DNA of 34,856 nucleotides from an uncultured Bacteroides sp. (GCA_902168085.1 CABHOP010000004.1:1-34856); one strand, 5' to 3'. Shown: positions 8,701 through 17,200, counted from the stretch's first letter. Notes: generated from the letters alone by a model not told the origin. Translations and numbers: made by a program.

Positions 8701-9520
8701 GAATGGCAAATTCTCTGTAGCCTTCATTGCCCCTAAGGATATTAATTATGATTTTGGCAAAGGCAAAGTGAGCTACTATGCAGAGAATGGTAAGACAGAT
8801 GCCGCAGGTGCTGATTTTAATTATACGGTAGGTGGTTTTTCAGATTATCCCGTTACGGACAACAACCCGCCAAAGGTAAGGCCATTTATAGAAGACAGCC
8901 TCTTTCGCAATGGGGGGCTTACAGGGCCTAATACGCTACTGTATGCCATACTGGAAGATGAAACAGGCATCAATGTATCGGGCAATGCTGTGGGGCATGA
9001 CCTGACTGCTGTGCTGGATGGCAAGGTGCAGGAAGCCTTTATTCTGAATGATTATTACGAAACTGAGCCGAATACGTACAAGCGTGGCTATGTAAACTTC
9101 CCTATGACAGGGTTGGCAGAAGGCCGTCACCGCCTGGTAGTGAAAGCATGGGACGTAAACAATAACTCAGGAGAGGGTGTTGTAGACTTTGAAGTGGCTA
9201 ACGGCCAGATGATGAAAGTGCAACAACTAATGAACTACCCGAACCCTTTTCACGATGTGACGCACTTTGTATTTGAGCACAACCACCCGGATGAATATAT
9301 GTGGGCTGAAATAAACATATATAACACAGCCGGCGTGCTGGTGCGCACCATCAGGCAGAATTTTTACCCCAGCAGCAGCCGTAGCAAAGAAATAACCTGG
9401 GACGGCACAGATAATAACGGGGCTAAAATAGCTTCCGGCGTGTATATTTATAGAATGAGTATCACGACAGATGCCGGAACCAAAGATTCGGCATACCAAA
9501 AACTTGTGTTTATACGTTAA
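5786..9520 (+). CDS. porU: Type IX secretion system sortase PorU (C25 peptidase family)
   Basis: PorU is the cell-surface sortase that removes the C-terminal sorting domain of T9SS cargo and, in Porphyromonas, attaches A-LPS. The 1244-residue protein starts with a signal peptide (about 1-20) and a long beta-rich N-terminal region. The gingipain-like C25 domain spans about residues 503-885. Candidate catalytic residues are His751 (NYSGHGNTE) and Cys785 (TATCDFGQF). The C-terminal ~100 residues start at NYPNPF (about 1149) and form a FlgD-like/CTD-type Ig domain ending in a KLVFIR-like strand, as expected since PorU carries its own sorting domain. The gene is followed by porV after 113 bases. 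Confidence 0.95.
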   Translation: MKKTILTLSLAALGYMGAYAAYEEQVKVAKDEIFNGYVVKKIWLENYEIPQVTISGISYKDGVALPVEALPSDPQRFDIVLGKERKRPFALVRVPAFHAEGEKVQQLASFTLQVTEKAVARTNNAAAKTTADNSPLATGTWYKIAVSQTGLHKIDYNLISKLGGGGSISSDNIRVFGDGGNMLPEDNSVARKSNLTENAIWVNDGGDGVFNEGDYVIFYAKGPTGWTADMTNKVFAHTKNLYEDKGYYFLNFDVAASKRVNAVESDANPNVTVTAYNDYALYENDINNPLQYGKTWWGEDFGTQGSKVSNRSFDIDLGSVQGDASFRTVMGCRSAGYSQFTIAHNGQTVGTYSLGPMSTDDYGSPMTTEDAKWNSSGISGNQNIKLTFQPGAGDGTGYLDYIEVNMRKSLAFGDNAITFRDINSVSASNIASYQLANADGNTQVWDVTDPWEPVRINGTLNGSTYTFSRKADMLHEFAAFKSTDLPVPEAAGKVDNQNLHGEELTDYIIVTHPNFLPAAEELANFHRQRSNMKVLVTTPQKIYNEFSSGRQDISGIRDFVRMFYDRAGTDTAQMPKYLLLFGDASYDYKDRVSNNTNFVPTFESAQSLNNLGNYCGDDFFGFLDDNENIEKTGIANTLDVGVGRLPVKSLEEANNFVNKVKHYKSPASLGAWRLSATIIADNEDGAGPHMEDGEIMDATVQTNSNIYNATKVYQDAIPMVSTPGGTRAPEANKMINDQVFKGTLLLNYSGHGNTEVLSHERIITQDDWNSWKNFDKMPFSVTATCDFGQFDQPQYVSAGEQIVLKKDGGVISAVTTVKLVYQSPNRILNRDYLDAQFQHINGKWNTFGDAFRIGKNKTYSKASTAEGDILNFRKFSLFGDPALEPNFPEYFIYTENVIQGATNKQVDTINALGEYIVNGYVGDINGNILGDFNGRADIIIFDKPRTLKTLTNINKSFTVRNNIIYKGKATVTNGKFSVAFIAPKDINYDFGKGKVSYYAENGKTDAAGADFNYTVGGFSDYPVTDNNPPKVRPFIEDSLFRNGGLTGPNTLLYAILEDETGINVSGNAVGHDLTAVLDGKVQEAFILNDYYETEPNTYKRGYVNFPMTGLAEGRHRLVVKAWDVNNNSGEGVVDFEVANGQMMKVQQLMNYPNPFHDVTHFVFEHNHPDEYMWAEINIYNTAGVLVRTIRQNFYPSSSRSKEITWDGTDNNGAKIASGVYIYRMSITTDAGTKDSAYQKLVFIR

Positions 9521-9574
9521 TTTTCAGAACACAAAGCGTATATTGCTTGTCCGATTGTATAACAGAGGATACAA

Positions 9575-9606
9575 TTTGATAGCAATCATAAATTAAAATA
9601 CCTTTG
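9575..9606 (+). promoter_or_regulatory. porV promoter
   Basis: -33 TTTG at 9575-9578, a 20-base spacer and -7 TACCTTTG at 9599-9606, a full match to the Bacteroidota sigma-factor consensus. It lies inside the porU-porV gap, so porV can be transcribed independently. It also rules out a TTG start at 9604 and supports the ATG at 9634. Confidence 0.75.
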
Positions 9607-9633
9607 CAAAGCTTTAAAATAAATTATAATAGA

Positions 9634-10830
9634 ATGGCAAAACGTTTTGCTTTAGCAGGATTAACTGTAGCAGCAGCCCTTACTTCTTTCACCACATTTG
9701 CACAAAAACCCAACCTGAACGGTACTACCAATACTGTTACTACTGCCGTGCCTTTTCTGCGTATATCTCCGGATGCCCGTGCAGGCGCAATGGGTGATGT
9801 AGGTATTGCAACATCTCCGGATGCCAATGCACAACACTGGAATGTGGCAAAACTGCCATTTGCTGAGAAGAAATATGGTGTATCTGCAACCTATACTCCA
9901 TGGCTAAAAGATATAGTGCCTGATATATTCCTGGCTTACCTTTCCGGTTATGCTAAGTTTGGTGAGAAAGTACCGCAAACGATCAGTGCATCACTTCGCT
10001 ATTTTTCACTGGGTGAAATAAACTATACGGACGTAAACGCGCAGCCTTTAGGTACCGGCCGTCCTAACGAGTTTGCTTTCGACCTGGGTTATGGCCGTAA
10101 GCTGTCTGAAAACCTTTCTACAGGCCTTAGCTTCCGTTATATACACTCTGCCATCGCTTCGGGCCTGGCATCCGGTAGCAACGTAGATTATAAACCGGGT
10201 AATGCATTTGGTGCCGACCTGGGTATCTACTATACCAAAACAAAAGAGATAGACGAATTTCGCAACTCAAACATCAGCCTGGGTGCTGTGCTGAGCAATA
10301 TCGGTTCTAAAATAGCTTACAGTTCTACCCGCAGGGATTTCATCCCAATGAACCTTGGTTTGGGTGGCGCGTATACTTACAAAGCGGATGAGTATAACAA
10401 AATCACCTTTGCATTAGACATCAACAAACTGCTGGTGCCTACACCACAGGATAGCTTTGATAATGCAAGGAATCAAACGGTGCGTTACATTCCTGAAAAA
10501 TCTGTAGTATCGGGCCTGTTCGGTTCATTTGGCGATGCGCCGGGTGGTTTCAGCGAAGAGCTGAAGGAGTATCAAATATCACTGGGTGCTGAATACTGGT
10601 ATCAAAACCAATTTGCAGTACGTGCAGGTTATTTCTACGAGAACAAAGACAAAGGTGACCGCCGCTACTTTACTTGTGGCCTTGGTGTACGCTACCAGGT
10701 TTTCAACCTGAACTTTGCTTACCTGGTGCCTTCAGGCAGTGGTATCAACCGCAACCCGCTTTCAAACACATTCCGCTTCTCGCTGATGTTTGAATTTGAT
10801 GGTAAAAAGAAAGAAAGTGAAGCGCCATAG
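9634..10830 (+). CDS. porV: Type IX secretion system outer-membrane shuttle PorV (LptO)
   Basis: PorV is a FadL-like outer-membrane beta-barrel that takes cargo from the translocon and hands it to the PorU sortase. The 398-residue protein begins with a signal peptide ending TTFAQ. The conserved early motif is LRISPDARAGAMGDVGIATSPDANAQHWN, split here as LRISPDARAGAMGDVG followed by IATSPDANAQHWN. Many alternating beta strands follow, and the final strand ends in FRFSLMFEFD. An upstream TTG frame at 9604 falls within the promoter, so the ATG at 9634 is preferred. It follows porU on the same strand and is closed by a bidirectional terminator shared with the convergent ABC-F gene. Confidence 0.95.
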   Translation: MAKRFALAGLTVAAALTSFTTFAQKPNLNGTTNTVTTAVPFLRISPDARAGAMGDVGIATSPDANAQHWNVAKLPFAEKKYGVSATYTPWLKDIVPDIFLAYLSGYAKFGEKVPQTISASLRYFSLGEINYTDVNAQPLGTGRPNEFAFDLGYGRKLSENLSTGLSFRYIHSAIASGLASGSNVDYKPGNAFGADLGIYYTKTKEIDEFRNSNISLGAVLSNIGSKIAYSSTRRDFIPMNLGLGGAYTYKADEYNKITFALDINKLLVPTPQDSFDNARNQTVRYIPEKSVVSGLFGSFGDAPGGFSEELKEYQISLGAEYWYQNQFAVRAGYFYENKDKGDRRYFTCGLGVRYQVFNLNFAYLVPSGSGINRNPLSNTFRFSLMFEFDGKKKESEAP

Positions 10831-10855
10831 TAGCATAGCTTCTTCATAAAAAATT

Positions 10856-10882
10856 AAAGCGCGTTTCATGACGCGCTTTTTT
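10856..10882. terminator. Bidirectional terminator between porV and the ABC-F gene
   Basis: A 9-bp stem aaagcgcgt / acgcgcttt with a 6-base loop. A T-run follows on the plus side and an A-run on the other side, so it can end both convergent transcripts. Confidence 0.85.
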
Positions 10883-10889
10883 ATTGTCT

Positions 10890-12791
10890 TTATATATACT
10901 CGCTTAGTTCCAGCCACCGTAGTTCTTTTTCTTCCAGCAGTTGTGTTACTTCTGTAATACGGTTGGTAAGCTTTTGCAATTCTTCGTAAGGCAGTGTACC
11001 GGTGCTCATCTTTTCGGTTATTTCAGCCTTCTCTTTTTCCAATGCGGGTAGTTCTTTTTCCAGTTGTTCAAACTCGCGCTTCTCGTTGAAGGAAAGTTTC
11101 TTCTTGTCTTTAGGTTTACCGGTAGGTGCTTCTGCAGTGCTATTCTGTGCTACCGGTTCCGGGGCACTAACCTGCTGCTTTTTCTTTTGCTCTTCTTCCT
11201 TTTCCCAGATGCGGTAGTGAGAGTAGTTGCCGGGAAAATCGCGCACCACGCCATCGCCCTCAAATACAAACAGGTGGTCTACCAGCCTATCCATAAAATA
11301 CCTGTCGTGCGATACAATGAGCAGGCAGCCCTGGTATTCGCTTAAAAAGTTTTCAAGAACGGAAAGGGTGGGCAGGTCCAGGTCATTTGTAGGTTCATCG
11401 AGTATCAGGAAGTTGGGATTGCGAAAGAGTACAGATAACAATTGCAGGCGTTTCTTTTCGCCACCACTCAGCTTGCTGAGGTAGGTGTATTGCTGTTCGG
11501 GCGGGAACAGGAATAGCTGCAGGAATTGGGCTGCGCTTAACGAACTACCATTGGCCAGCGGGAAATTTTCGGCTATGCGCTTTACAAACTCTATAACACG
11601 CATGTCTTCTTTTATCTCCAGTCCTTGTTGAGAAAAGTTGCCAAAGATGACCGTATCGCCGATGTTTATCTTACCGCTATCACCAGGTTCGTGGCCCTGC
11701 AGCATTTGCAGGAAGGTTGATTTCCCGGCCCCATTCTTACCTACCACACCTATACGGTCGCCCTTTTTAAAAGTGTAGTCAAAGCCTTTCAGTATTACCT
11801 TGTCGCCAAAGCTTTTGTATACTTTTTTCAGCTCTGCTATTTTACCGCCCAGGCGGTTCATTTTCATTTGCAGTTCCAGCGTATTGTCTTCTATGCGTTG
11901 TTTGGCGCGTGTTTCCACATCGTAAAAATTATCGATACGGCTGCGCGATTTGGTAGTGCGTGCTTTGGGTTGCTTGCGCATCCACTCCAGCTCTTTGCGG
12001 TATTCGTTTTTAGCTTTATCAATACTGGCCTGCTGGCTTTCTATACGTGCCGCCTTCTTTTCTATATAGTTTTCGTAATCGCCTTTGTATTCAAATAAAG
12101 TAGAGCCATCCAGTTCCCATACCTCATCGCACACACTATCCAGGAAATAACGATCGTGGGTCACGAGCAGCAGGGTTACATTTTCCTGGTTCAGGTAATG
12201 TTCCAGCCACTCTACCATACCCACATCCAGGTGGTTGGTAGGTTCGTCCATTATCAGCAGCACGTGCTTATGCTCAAAACCTATATCTATCAGCGTTTGT
12301 GCAAGTGCCACCCGTTTGCGTTGGCCGCCGGAAAGTGTATTGACGGGTTGCTGCAAATGGTGGATATTCAGTTTGCCCAATATCTGTTTCACCTTGGCCT
12401 CAAAATCCCAGGCATTCAGCTCATCCAGCTTTGCCAGTGCTTCCGATAAAGCAACGGGGTCCTTTTCTTCTGCATCCACAATACGCTCATACTCGCGCAG
12501 GGCTTCAGCTACCGGGTGCTTGTAGTGAAATATATTATCCAGTACAGATAAGGCTTCATTAAACTTAGGCTCCTGCTCAAAAAGTGCTACCGTGACATCT
12601 TTATGTATCCATACGGTGCCGTCATCAGGCTGGTCCTGCCCCGCCAGTATCTTTAGCAGGGTAGATTTACCACTGCCGTTTTTGGCTACCAGGGCTATTT
12701 TATCGCCCTCGTTGATATGAAAAGAAATATTGCTGAATAATGGTTTTACTCCAAAAGACTTGCTGATGCCCTCTGCTGAAACGTAATGCAT
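10890..12791 (-). CDS. ABC-F family ATPase (Uup/EttA-like)
   Basis: A soluble protein with two ATP-binding cassettes and no membrane domain, typical of ABC-F proteins that act on the ribosome. Cassette one has Walker A KNGSGKST (37-44), signature LSGGQRKR and Walker B LLIMDEPTNHLD. Cassette two has Walker A GKNGAGKST, signature LSGGEKKR and FLILDEPTNDLD. A charged interdomain linker separates them. A C-terminal Lys/Gln/Glu-rich stretch and coiled coil (about the last 90 residues) point to the Uup-like subgroup. The ATG at 12791 (MHYVSAEG) is preferred over a TTG at 12812 because the cassette begins right there. The gene is convergent with porV and divergent from the transhydrogenase operon. 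Whether it gives antibiotic protection or is housekeeping cannot be told. Confidence 0.93.
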   Translation of the reverse strand: MHYVSAEGISKSFGVKPLFSNISFHINEGDKIALVAKNGSGKSTLLKILAGQDQPDDGTVWIHKDVTVALFEQEPKFNEALSVLDNIFHYKHPVAEALREYERIVDAEEKDPVALSEALAKLDELNAWDFEAKVKQILGKLNIHHLQQPVNTLSGGQRKRVALAQTLIDIGFEHKHVLLIMDEPTNHLDVGMVEWLEHYLNQENVTLLLVTHDRYFLDSVCDEVWELDGSTLFEYKGDYENYIEKKAARIESQQASIDKAKNEYRKELEWMRKQPKARTTKSRSRIDNFYDVETRAKQRIEDNTLELQMKMNRLGGKIAELKKVYKSFGDKVILKGFDYTFKKGDRIGVVGKNGAGKSTFLQMLQGHEPGDSGKINIGDTVIFGNFSQQGLEIKEDMRVIEFVKRIAENFPLANGSSLSAAQFLQLFLFPPEQQYTYLSKLSGGEKKRLQLLSVLFRNPNFLILDEPTNDLDLPTLSVLENFLSEYQGCLLIVSHDRYFMDRLVDHLFVFEGDGVVRDFPGNYSHYRIWEKEEEQKKKQQVSAPEPVAQNSTAEAPTGKPKDKKKLSFNEKREFEQLEKELPALEKEKAEITEKMSTGTLPYEELQKLTNRITEVTQLLEEKELRWLELSEYI

Positions 12792-12862
12792 AGGCGGCAA
12801 AATTAAGCGCAAAGCGGCTAACAGCGCTTTATTATTTTATGGTTGCTTTAAAGGCATGGTAT

Positions 12863-12893
12863 TTTGACTTATCACGGAAAAAAAGTATTTTTC
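12863..12893 (+). promoter_or_regulatory. Candidate promoter of the transhydrogenase operon
   Basis: -33 TTTG (12863-12866), a 19-base spacer and TATTTTTC (12886-12893), which differs from the -7 consensus only in its last base. It lies 30 bases before the pntAA ATG. Confidence 0.45.
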
Positions 12894-12923
12894 ATATATT
12901 CTCAAACGAATCCCATCCTTGAT

Positions 12924-14060
12924 ATGATAATAGGCGTATTGAAAGAACAGGCTCCCGAAACAAGAGTATCGCTGGTGCCTGAAGTGGTAGCTGCATTGGT
13001 GAAGATGAAGGCGGAAGTATGGATAGAAAGCGGTGCCGGAGATCAAGCGTTTTTTGATGATAACAGCTATATATCGGCCGGTGCACAAATAAAAAGCCGG
13101 TCAGATATTGCCACCGAAGCCACGTTGCTGTTGACCATGCATGGAGACAACGTACCTGATAAACTGAATAGCAACGCTGTAATACTGGGTGTTTATCAGC
13201 CACTATACAATGCAGGACAAATGCAGCAATGGGCTACGAAAGGCTATACCGTATTCAGTATGGATACCATACCACGTACTACACGTGCACAAGCCATGGA
13301 TGTATTGAGCTCTCAGGCGAACATTGCTGGCTATAAAGCAGTGCTGCTGGCAGCATATCAATACAGCCGTTACTTTCCCATGTTCATGACAGCGGCAGGT
13401 AGCATACCGCCTGCTAAAGTTTTGATACTGGGCGCCGGTGTGGCGGGGCTACAGGCCATTGCCACTGCCAAGCGTCTGGGCGCGGTGGTGGAGGTATTTG
13501 ATACCCGTCCAGCGGTGAAAGAAGAAGTAATGAGCCTTGGTGCCAAATTTGTAGAAGTAGAGGGCGCTGCCGATGCATCGAAAGCCGGTGGATATGCGGT
13601 AGAACAAAGTGCCGAGTTTCAGCAAAGGCAGAAGGATAAGATACATGAGCATGCGAAGAAGGCGGATATCATCATTACTACGGCACAGATACCGGGAAGG
13701 AAGGCCCCCATACTGATAACAAGGGAAATGATAGAAGACATGCGTGCAGGCTCTGTGATAATAGATATAGCAGCTGTAACGGGCGGTAATACCGACCTGA
13801 CACGTAATAACGAAACCGTGCTGTACAAAGGCGTGACCATAGTAGGTAATTCTGCACTGCCGGCTACAGCGCCATCTGATGCCAGTAAAGTATATGGCAA
13901 AAACGTGCTCAATTTCCTGAAACTTGTGATAGATAAAGATGGTAGCCTGCACCTGGACTTTAACGATGACCTTGTAAAGGGTACCTGCATAGTACACGCA
14001 GGCAGTATTACTAATGAACGTGTGCAATCAATGATAACTCCGCAAACCGCAAATGCTTAA
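12924..14060 (+). CDS. pntAA: NAD(P) transhydrogenase alpha subunit, NAD(H)-binding part
   Basis: This is the soluble NAD(H)-binding domain I of the proton-translocating transhydrogenase, which moves hydride between NADH and NADP+ using the proton gradient. The 378-residue protein starts at the ATG at 12924 (MIIGVLKEQAPETRVSLVPE), the conserved family start. A longer frame from 12864 would overlap the promoter. It shows RAQAMDVLSSQANIAGYKAV (about 121-140), the Rossmann motif GAGVAGLQA (about 170-178) and later RKAPILITREMI. It is the first gene of a three-gene operon, 3 bases before pntAB, giving the split alpha1/alpha2/beta form. Confidence 0.94.
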   Translation: MIIGVLKEQAPETRVSLVPEVVAALVKMKAEVWIESGAGDQAFFDDNSYISAGAQIKSRSDIATEATLLLTMHGDNVPDKLNSNAVILGVYQPLYNAGQMQQWATKGYTVFSMDTIPRTTRAQAMDVLSSQANIAGYKAVLLAAYQYSRYFPMFMTAAGSIPPAKVLILGAGVAGLQAIATAKRLGAVVEVFDTRPAVKEEVMSLGAKFVEVEGAADASKAGGYAVEQSAEFQQRQKDKIHEHAKKADIIITTAQIPGRKAPILITREMIEDMRAGSVIIDIAAVTGGNTDLTRNNETVLYKGVTIVGNSALPATAPSDASKVYGKNVLNFLKLVIDKDGSLHLDFNDDLVKGTCIVHAGSITNERVQSMITPQTANA

Positions 14061-14063
14061 TAC

Positions 14064-14390
14064 ATGAATTTCATAACACAACTATTTACTGACCCGGCTA
14101 CATACCGCCTGCTGACAATCGTGGTATTGTCGGTATTCCTGGGTATTGAAGTGATATCGCGTGTGCCATCGGTACTGCACACCCCGCTGATGAGTGGCGC
14201 CAATGCCATACATGGCGTGGTAATCATCGGTGCCATCATAGTAATGGGCCAAGCACCTGCGGATGATTACCTCGCGCTGATATTAGGCTTCCTGGCTGTG
14301 ATACTTGGTACACTGAATGTAGTGGGGGGCTTTGTGGTGACCGACAGGATGCTGGAAATGTTTGACAAAAAGAAAAAGAAGCGATCGTAA
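14064..14390 (+). CDS. pntAB: NAD(P) transhydrogenase alpha subunit, membrane part
   Basis: A 108-residue protein with about three to four hydrophobic helices, matching the membrane segment that is fused to the alpha subunit in E. coli PntA and separate in many bacteria. The ATG at 14064 lies 3 bases after the pntAA stop, so translational coupling is likely. The C-terminus is very basic (KKKKKR), as expected for a cytoplasmic tail. With PntB it forms the proton channel in the inner membrane. Confidence 0.92.
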   Translation: MNFITQLFTDPATYRLLTIVVLSVFLGIEVISRVPSVLHTPLMSGANAIHGVVIIGAIIVMGQAPADDYLALILGFLAVILGTLNVVGGFVVTDRMLEMFDKKKKKRS

Positions 14391-14450
14391 GAAAGTGGTT
14401 GCGTGCAGCAACAAGATATTAAAAGCAATTGCCTTTTCAAAAAAAACCAG

Positions 14451-15899
14451 ATGACCAACATAATATTACCGCTTAGTTACCTGATAGGTTCCATTACATT
14501 TATACTGGGTTTAAAAATGCTGTCGCACCCTGATAGTGCACGTAGGGGAAACCTTGTAGCCGCAGCGGGCATGACGATAGCCATACTGGCCACCATATTC
14601 CTGTATACAGACGAAGCCGGTAATCGGCTGGGTAATTACGGATGGATATTTGGCGGGCTGATAATAGGCAGCATTGTGGGGACACTTGCTGCCAAGAAAG
14701 TACAGATGACTGCCATGCCTGAAATGGTGAGCCTCTTTAATGGTATGGGCGGTGCCTGTGCCATGCTGATATCGATTATCGAGTTCAAACACCATACGAC
14801 TGGTATTTCGCCGGAACTGTATGAGGAAGCAGGGACGACGATATTTACCATTATACCGGGTACGCTGTTCATCACTATTATATTGGGCATGGTGATAGGT
14901 AGCGTGTCATTTGCAGGTAGCATCATAGCCTGGGGTAAGCTGAATGGTAAGATCAAAGATTTTTCTTTCAATGGGCAGCACATCATCAACCTGCTGCTGT
15001 TGGGTGTCATTACTGTGTTGACGATATACATTGTAGCGGCGAGGCCCGCTATAACCATAACGTTATTTTACACGGTGCTTGCCTTGTCGCTGGTGTATGG
15101 CATATTGTTTGTCTTTCCCATAGGCGGGGCGGATATGCCGGTGGTGATATCGTTGCTCAATTCTTTTACCGGTGTGGCAGCAGCTTTTGGCGGCTTCCTG
15201 TACAACAACCCTGTAATGCTGACGGGTGGCATATTGGTAGGTTCTGCAGGTACGATACTTACTATATTGATGTGCAAAGCCATGAACCGTTCGCTGAAAA
15301 ATGTATTGATAGGTTCGTTTGGCGGTAAAAAAGTTAGTAGTGGCGCCAGTGGTACAAAAGAACAGGGCAACTACAAAGAAATATCTCTGAATGATACCGC
15401 TGTGCTGATGGCCTATGCGCAGAAGGTGATGATCATACCCGGTTATGGCCTGGCCGTTGCCCAGGCACAGCACGCCTGCCACGAACTGGAGAAACTGCTG
15501 AATGATAAAGGTGTGGAAGTATTCTATGGTATTCACCCTGTAGCGGGGCGTATGCCGGGGCACATGAACGTGTTGCTGGCAGAAGCCGATGTGCCATATG
15601 AAAAACTGCTGGAAATGGAAGATGCCAACGACCAGATGGGGTCTGTAAATGTGGTGATGATACTGGGTGCTAACGACGTAGTGAATCCTGCTGCTAAAGA
15701 TGACCCGGGCAGCCCGATATATGGAATGCCGATATTGGAAGTAGAAAAAGCAGAGCATGTGATTGTGAACAAACGAAGCATGAAGCCGGGGTATGCTGGT
15801 ATTGAAAATGAACTATTCTTCCGCCCCAAAACATCTATGCTGTTTGGTGATGCAAAGAAAGTGCTGCAGGACCTGGTAAGCGAGCTGAAACAAATGTGA
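14451..15899 (+). CDS. pntB: NAD(P)(+) transhydrogenase beta subunit
   Basis: PntB carries most of the proton-channel helices and the NADP(H)-binding domain III. The 482-residue protein starts at the ATG at 14451 (MTNIILPLSYLIGS); an upstream in-frame GTG at 14403 would add 16 polar residues and is unlikely. Around nine hydrophobic helices fill the first 290 residues. Domain III follows with IIPGYGLAVAQAQH, HPVAGRMPGHMNVLLAEA, ILGANDVVNPAA and VNKRSMKPGYAGIEN. It is the last gene of the operon, 60 bases after pntAB, and is closed by a hairpin terminator. Confidence 0.95.
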   Translation: MTNIILPLSYLIGSITFILGLKMLSHPDSARRGNLVAAAGMTIAILATIFLYTDEAGNRLGNYGWIFGGLIIGSIVGTLAAKKVQMTAMPEMVSLFNGMGGACAMLISIIEFKHHTTGISPELYEEAGTTIFTIIPGTLFITIILGMVIGSVSFAGSIIAWGKLNGKIKDFSFNGQHIINLLLLGVITVLTIYIVAARPAITITLFYTVLALSLVYGILFVFPIGGADMPVVISLLNSFTGVAAAFGGFLYNNPVMLTGGILVGSAGTILTILMCKAMNRSLKNVLIGSFGGKKVSSGASGTKEQGNYKEISLNDTAVLMAYAQKVMIIPGYGLAVAQAQHACHELEKLLNDKGVEVFYGIHPVAGRMPGHMNVLLAEADVPYEKLLEMEDANDQMGSVNVVMILGANDVVNPAAKDDPGSPIYGMPILEVEKAEHVIVNKRSMKPGYAGIENELFFRPKTSMLFGDAKKVLQDLVSELKQM

Positions 15900-15923
15900 C
15901 GAACCGATTGAAATAAAATTTAT

Positions 15924-15950
15924 AGCCTCCCCGTTAAAGGGAGGCTTTTA
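15924..15950 (+). terminator. Terminator of the transhydrogenase operon
   Basis: An 8-bp stem agcctccc / gggaggct with a 7-base loop, followed by TTTTA. It sits 25 bases after the pntB stop and 11 bases before the next ATG. Confidence 0.8.
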
Positions 15951-15956
15951 TCTTTG
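15949..15956 (+). promoter_or_regulatory. -7 element directly before the first EGF-like lipoprotein gene
   Basis: TATCTTTG matches TAnnTTTG and ends four bases before the ATG at 15961. Transcription would start at or just inside the start codon, suggesting a leaderless or near-leaderless mRNA. No good -33 TTTG is at the right distance. Confidence 0.4.
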
Positions 15957-15960
15957 CAGC

Positions 15961-16476
15961 ATGCGCCATAGCTATTTTGTTACTGCATTTGCAGTATTAT
16001 CCCTGTTCTTTGTTGTTTCCTACACGGCCTGCATAAAAGATAAATGCGGCACCGTGATATGTGATAATGGAGGCGTATGCGTGCAGGGGAAATGTGCCTG
16101 TCCTACAGGATATGAAGGCGATTTCTGCCAAAGGCAATGGAATGAAAAATTTGAAGGCAACTGGAATGCAAGCGATTCTATGAACCGCGTAGGAACCCGT
16201 ATTAATTATCCCGTAGTGATAGATGGCGGTGCAACTAAAGACAGTTTTTATGTATATGGTTTTATGGATACGGTAGATGCCTTATTGTGCACACGCACCG
16301 CGCCGCTGAAATTTAGTTTTCAGGCTGATAGGAAGGTGGATAGCTTTGTAACGATAAAGAGCGGCAATGGCGTGGTAGATAGCCTTACAGGCGACATTAC
16401 CGGTATCTACAGCATACAGAAAAAGCTGGCAACTAAAGACACTTTTATGACCGTGTACTTTAGCTGGAAGCGATAG
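15961..16476 (+). CDS. EGF-like domain lipoprotein (first of two tandem)
   Basis: A 171-residue protein with an N-terminal lipoprotein-type signal (lipid Cys about residue 24, context YTAC). One EGF-like module follows with spacing C-x4-C-x5-C-x4-C-x1-C-x8-C (CGTVICDNGG…CVQGKCACP…), predicting three disulfides. The remaining ~110 residues are beta-rich and unassigned. The protein is probably anchored in the outer membrane and exposed to the periplasm or outside. The next gene is a paralog with the same architecture. The function is unknown; such small EGF-like lipoproteins are common in Bacteroidota. Start chosen at the ATG opening the signal peptide. Confidence 0.8.
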   Translation: MRHSYFVTAFAVLSLFFVVSYTACIKDKCGTVICDNGGVCVQGKCACPTGYEGDFCQRQWNEKFEGNWNASDSMNRVGTRINYPVVIDGGATKDSFYVYGFMDTVDALLCTRTAPLKFSFQADRKVDSFVTIKSGNGVVDSLTGDITGIYSIQKKLATKDTFMTVYFSWKR

Positions 16477-16509
16477 GATGTTTTATTTTTGTAAAAAGCA
16501 CACACCCTA

Positions 16510-17130
16510 ATGATGAACCGTTTCAGAAGACTGGCATTGACTACGTTTTTAACCACAATGGCCCTTTTTACTTCGGTGGTTTATGTGGCCTGTAATAAAG
16601 AATCAAAATCTGCTGTGCCCGATAGCTGTGCAAATGTTACCTGTAAAAACGGTGGCGACTGTGTGCAGGGGAAATGTATGTGTTTGAATGGATTTGAAGA
16701 AAGCGACTGTGGTAAACGTTCTATTGAAAGAATGATAGGTAAATGGAAAGTAGAAGAAACTACGGTAGGCAGCAGTGCCATGCCTAACCGTGGTACCAAG
16801 CGACTATATACTATGACCATTGCAGAAATAGCAGGCAGCAATGTGAGCTTTACTGTATCCAACTTTATGGACAAAGGTACCGGCGATATTAAAGGTGATA
16901 TAGGGCTGAGCTACAACCTAATTACAAAAACATACGAAAGAGATGTACCTACCGCATACGTCATAAAAGATAATCAAACGGTTGCGGGTACGTATATCAC
17001 CATCCTTTCCGGTTCAGGAGAGGTGGATCAGTTTGGGTATACACTCAATGGCAGATACTACACGGTGTATCCTACCGATACTGCTACGGTGCGGGACACT
17101 ATTAACTTCATTGCCTCATATATAAACTAA
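16510..17130 (+). CDS. EGF-like domain lipoprotein (second of two tandem)
   Basis: A 206-residue paralog of the preceding gene. It has a lipoprotein signal with lipid Cys near residue 28 (context YVAC), then an EGF-like module with identical cysteine spacing (CANVTCKNGG…CVQGKCMCL…) and a longer beta-rich domain. The NGG-x-CVQGKC core is shared, while the C-terminal domains have diverged, so the pair arose by an older duplication. Two ATGs (16510 and 16513) are possible starts. A TATTTTTG -7-like element at 16484-16491 suggests a separate promoter. The function is unknown. Confidence 0.8.
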   Translation: MMNRFRRLALTTFLTTMALFTSVVYVACNKESKSAVPDSCANVTCKNGGDCVQGKCMCLNGFEESDCGKRSIERMIGKWKVEETTVGSSAMPNRGTKRLYTMTIAEIAGSNVSFTVSNFMDKGTGDIKGDIGLSYNLITKTYERDVPTAYVIKDNQTVAGTYITILSGSGEVDQFGYTLNGRYYTVYPTDTATVRDTINFIASYIN

Positions 17131-17169
17131 AGAATTGTGAGGCTTTGCGTTGAAATTGCCTGAAAAAAA

Positions 17170-17200
17170 TTTGCAAAAATCATTTTGTTGTCTACTTTTG
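17170..17200 (+). promoter_or_regulatory. Promoter of the tRNA Thr-Tyr-Gly-Thr cluster
   Basis: -33 TTTG (17170-17173), a 19-base spacer and -7 TACTTTTG (17193-17200), 46 bases before the first tRNA. This is a full match to the Bacteroidota consensus, as expected for stable RNA genes. Confidence 0.75.

Noticed and set aside
9604-9633. Upstream TTG start for porV adding 10 residues
   Set aside because: The TTG overlaps the -7 element TACCTTTG and lies upstream of the expected transcription start.
12864-12923. N-terminal extension of pntAA
   Set aside because: The family begins at MIIGVLKEQ-like sequence; the extension overlaps the candidate promoter.
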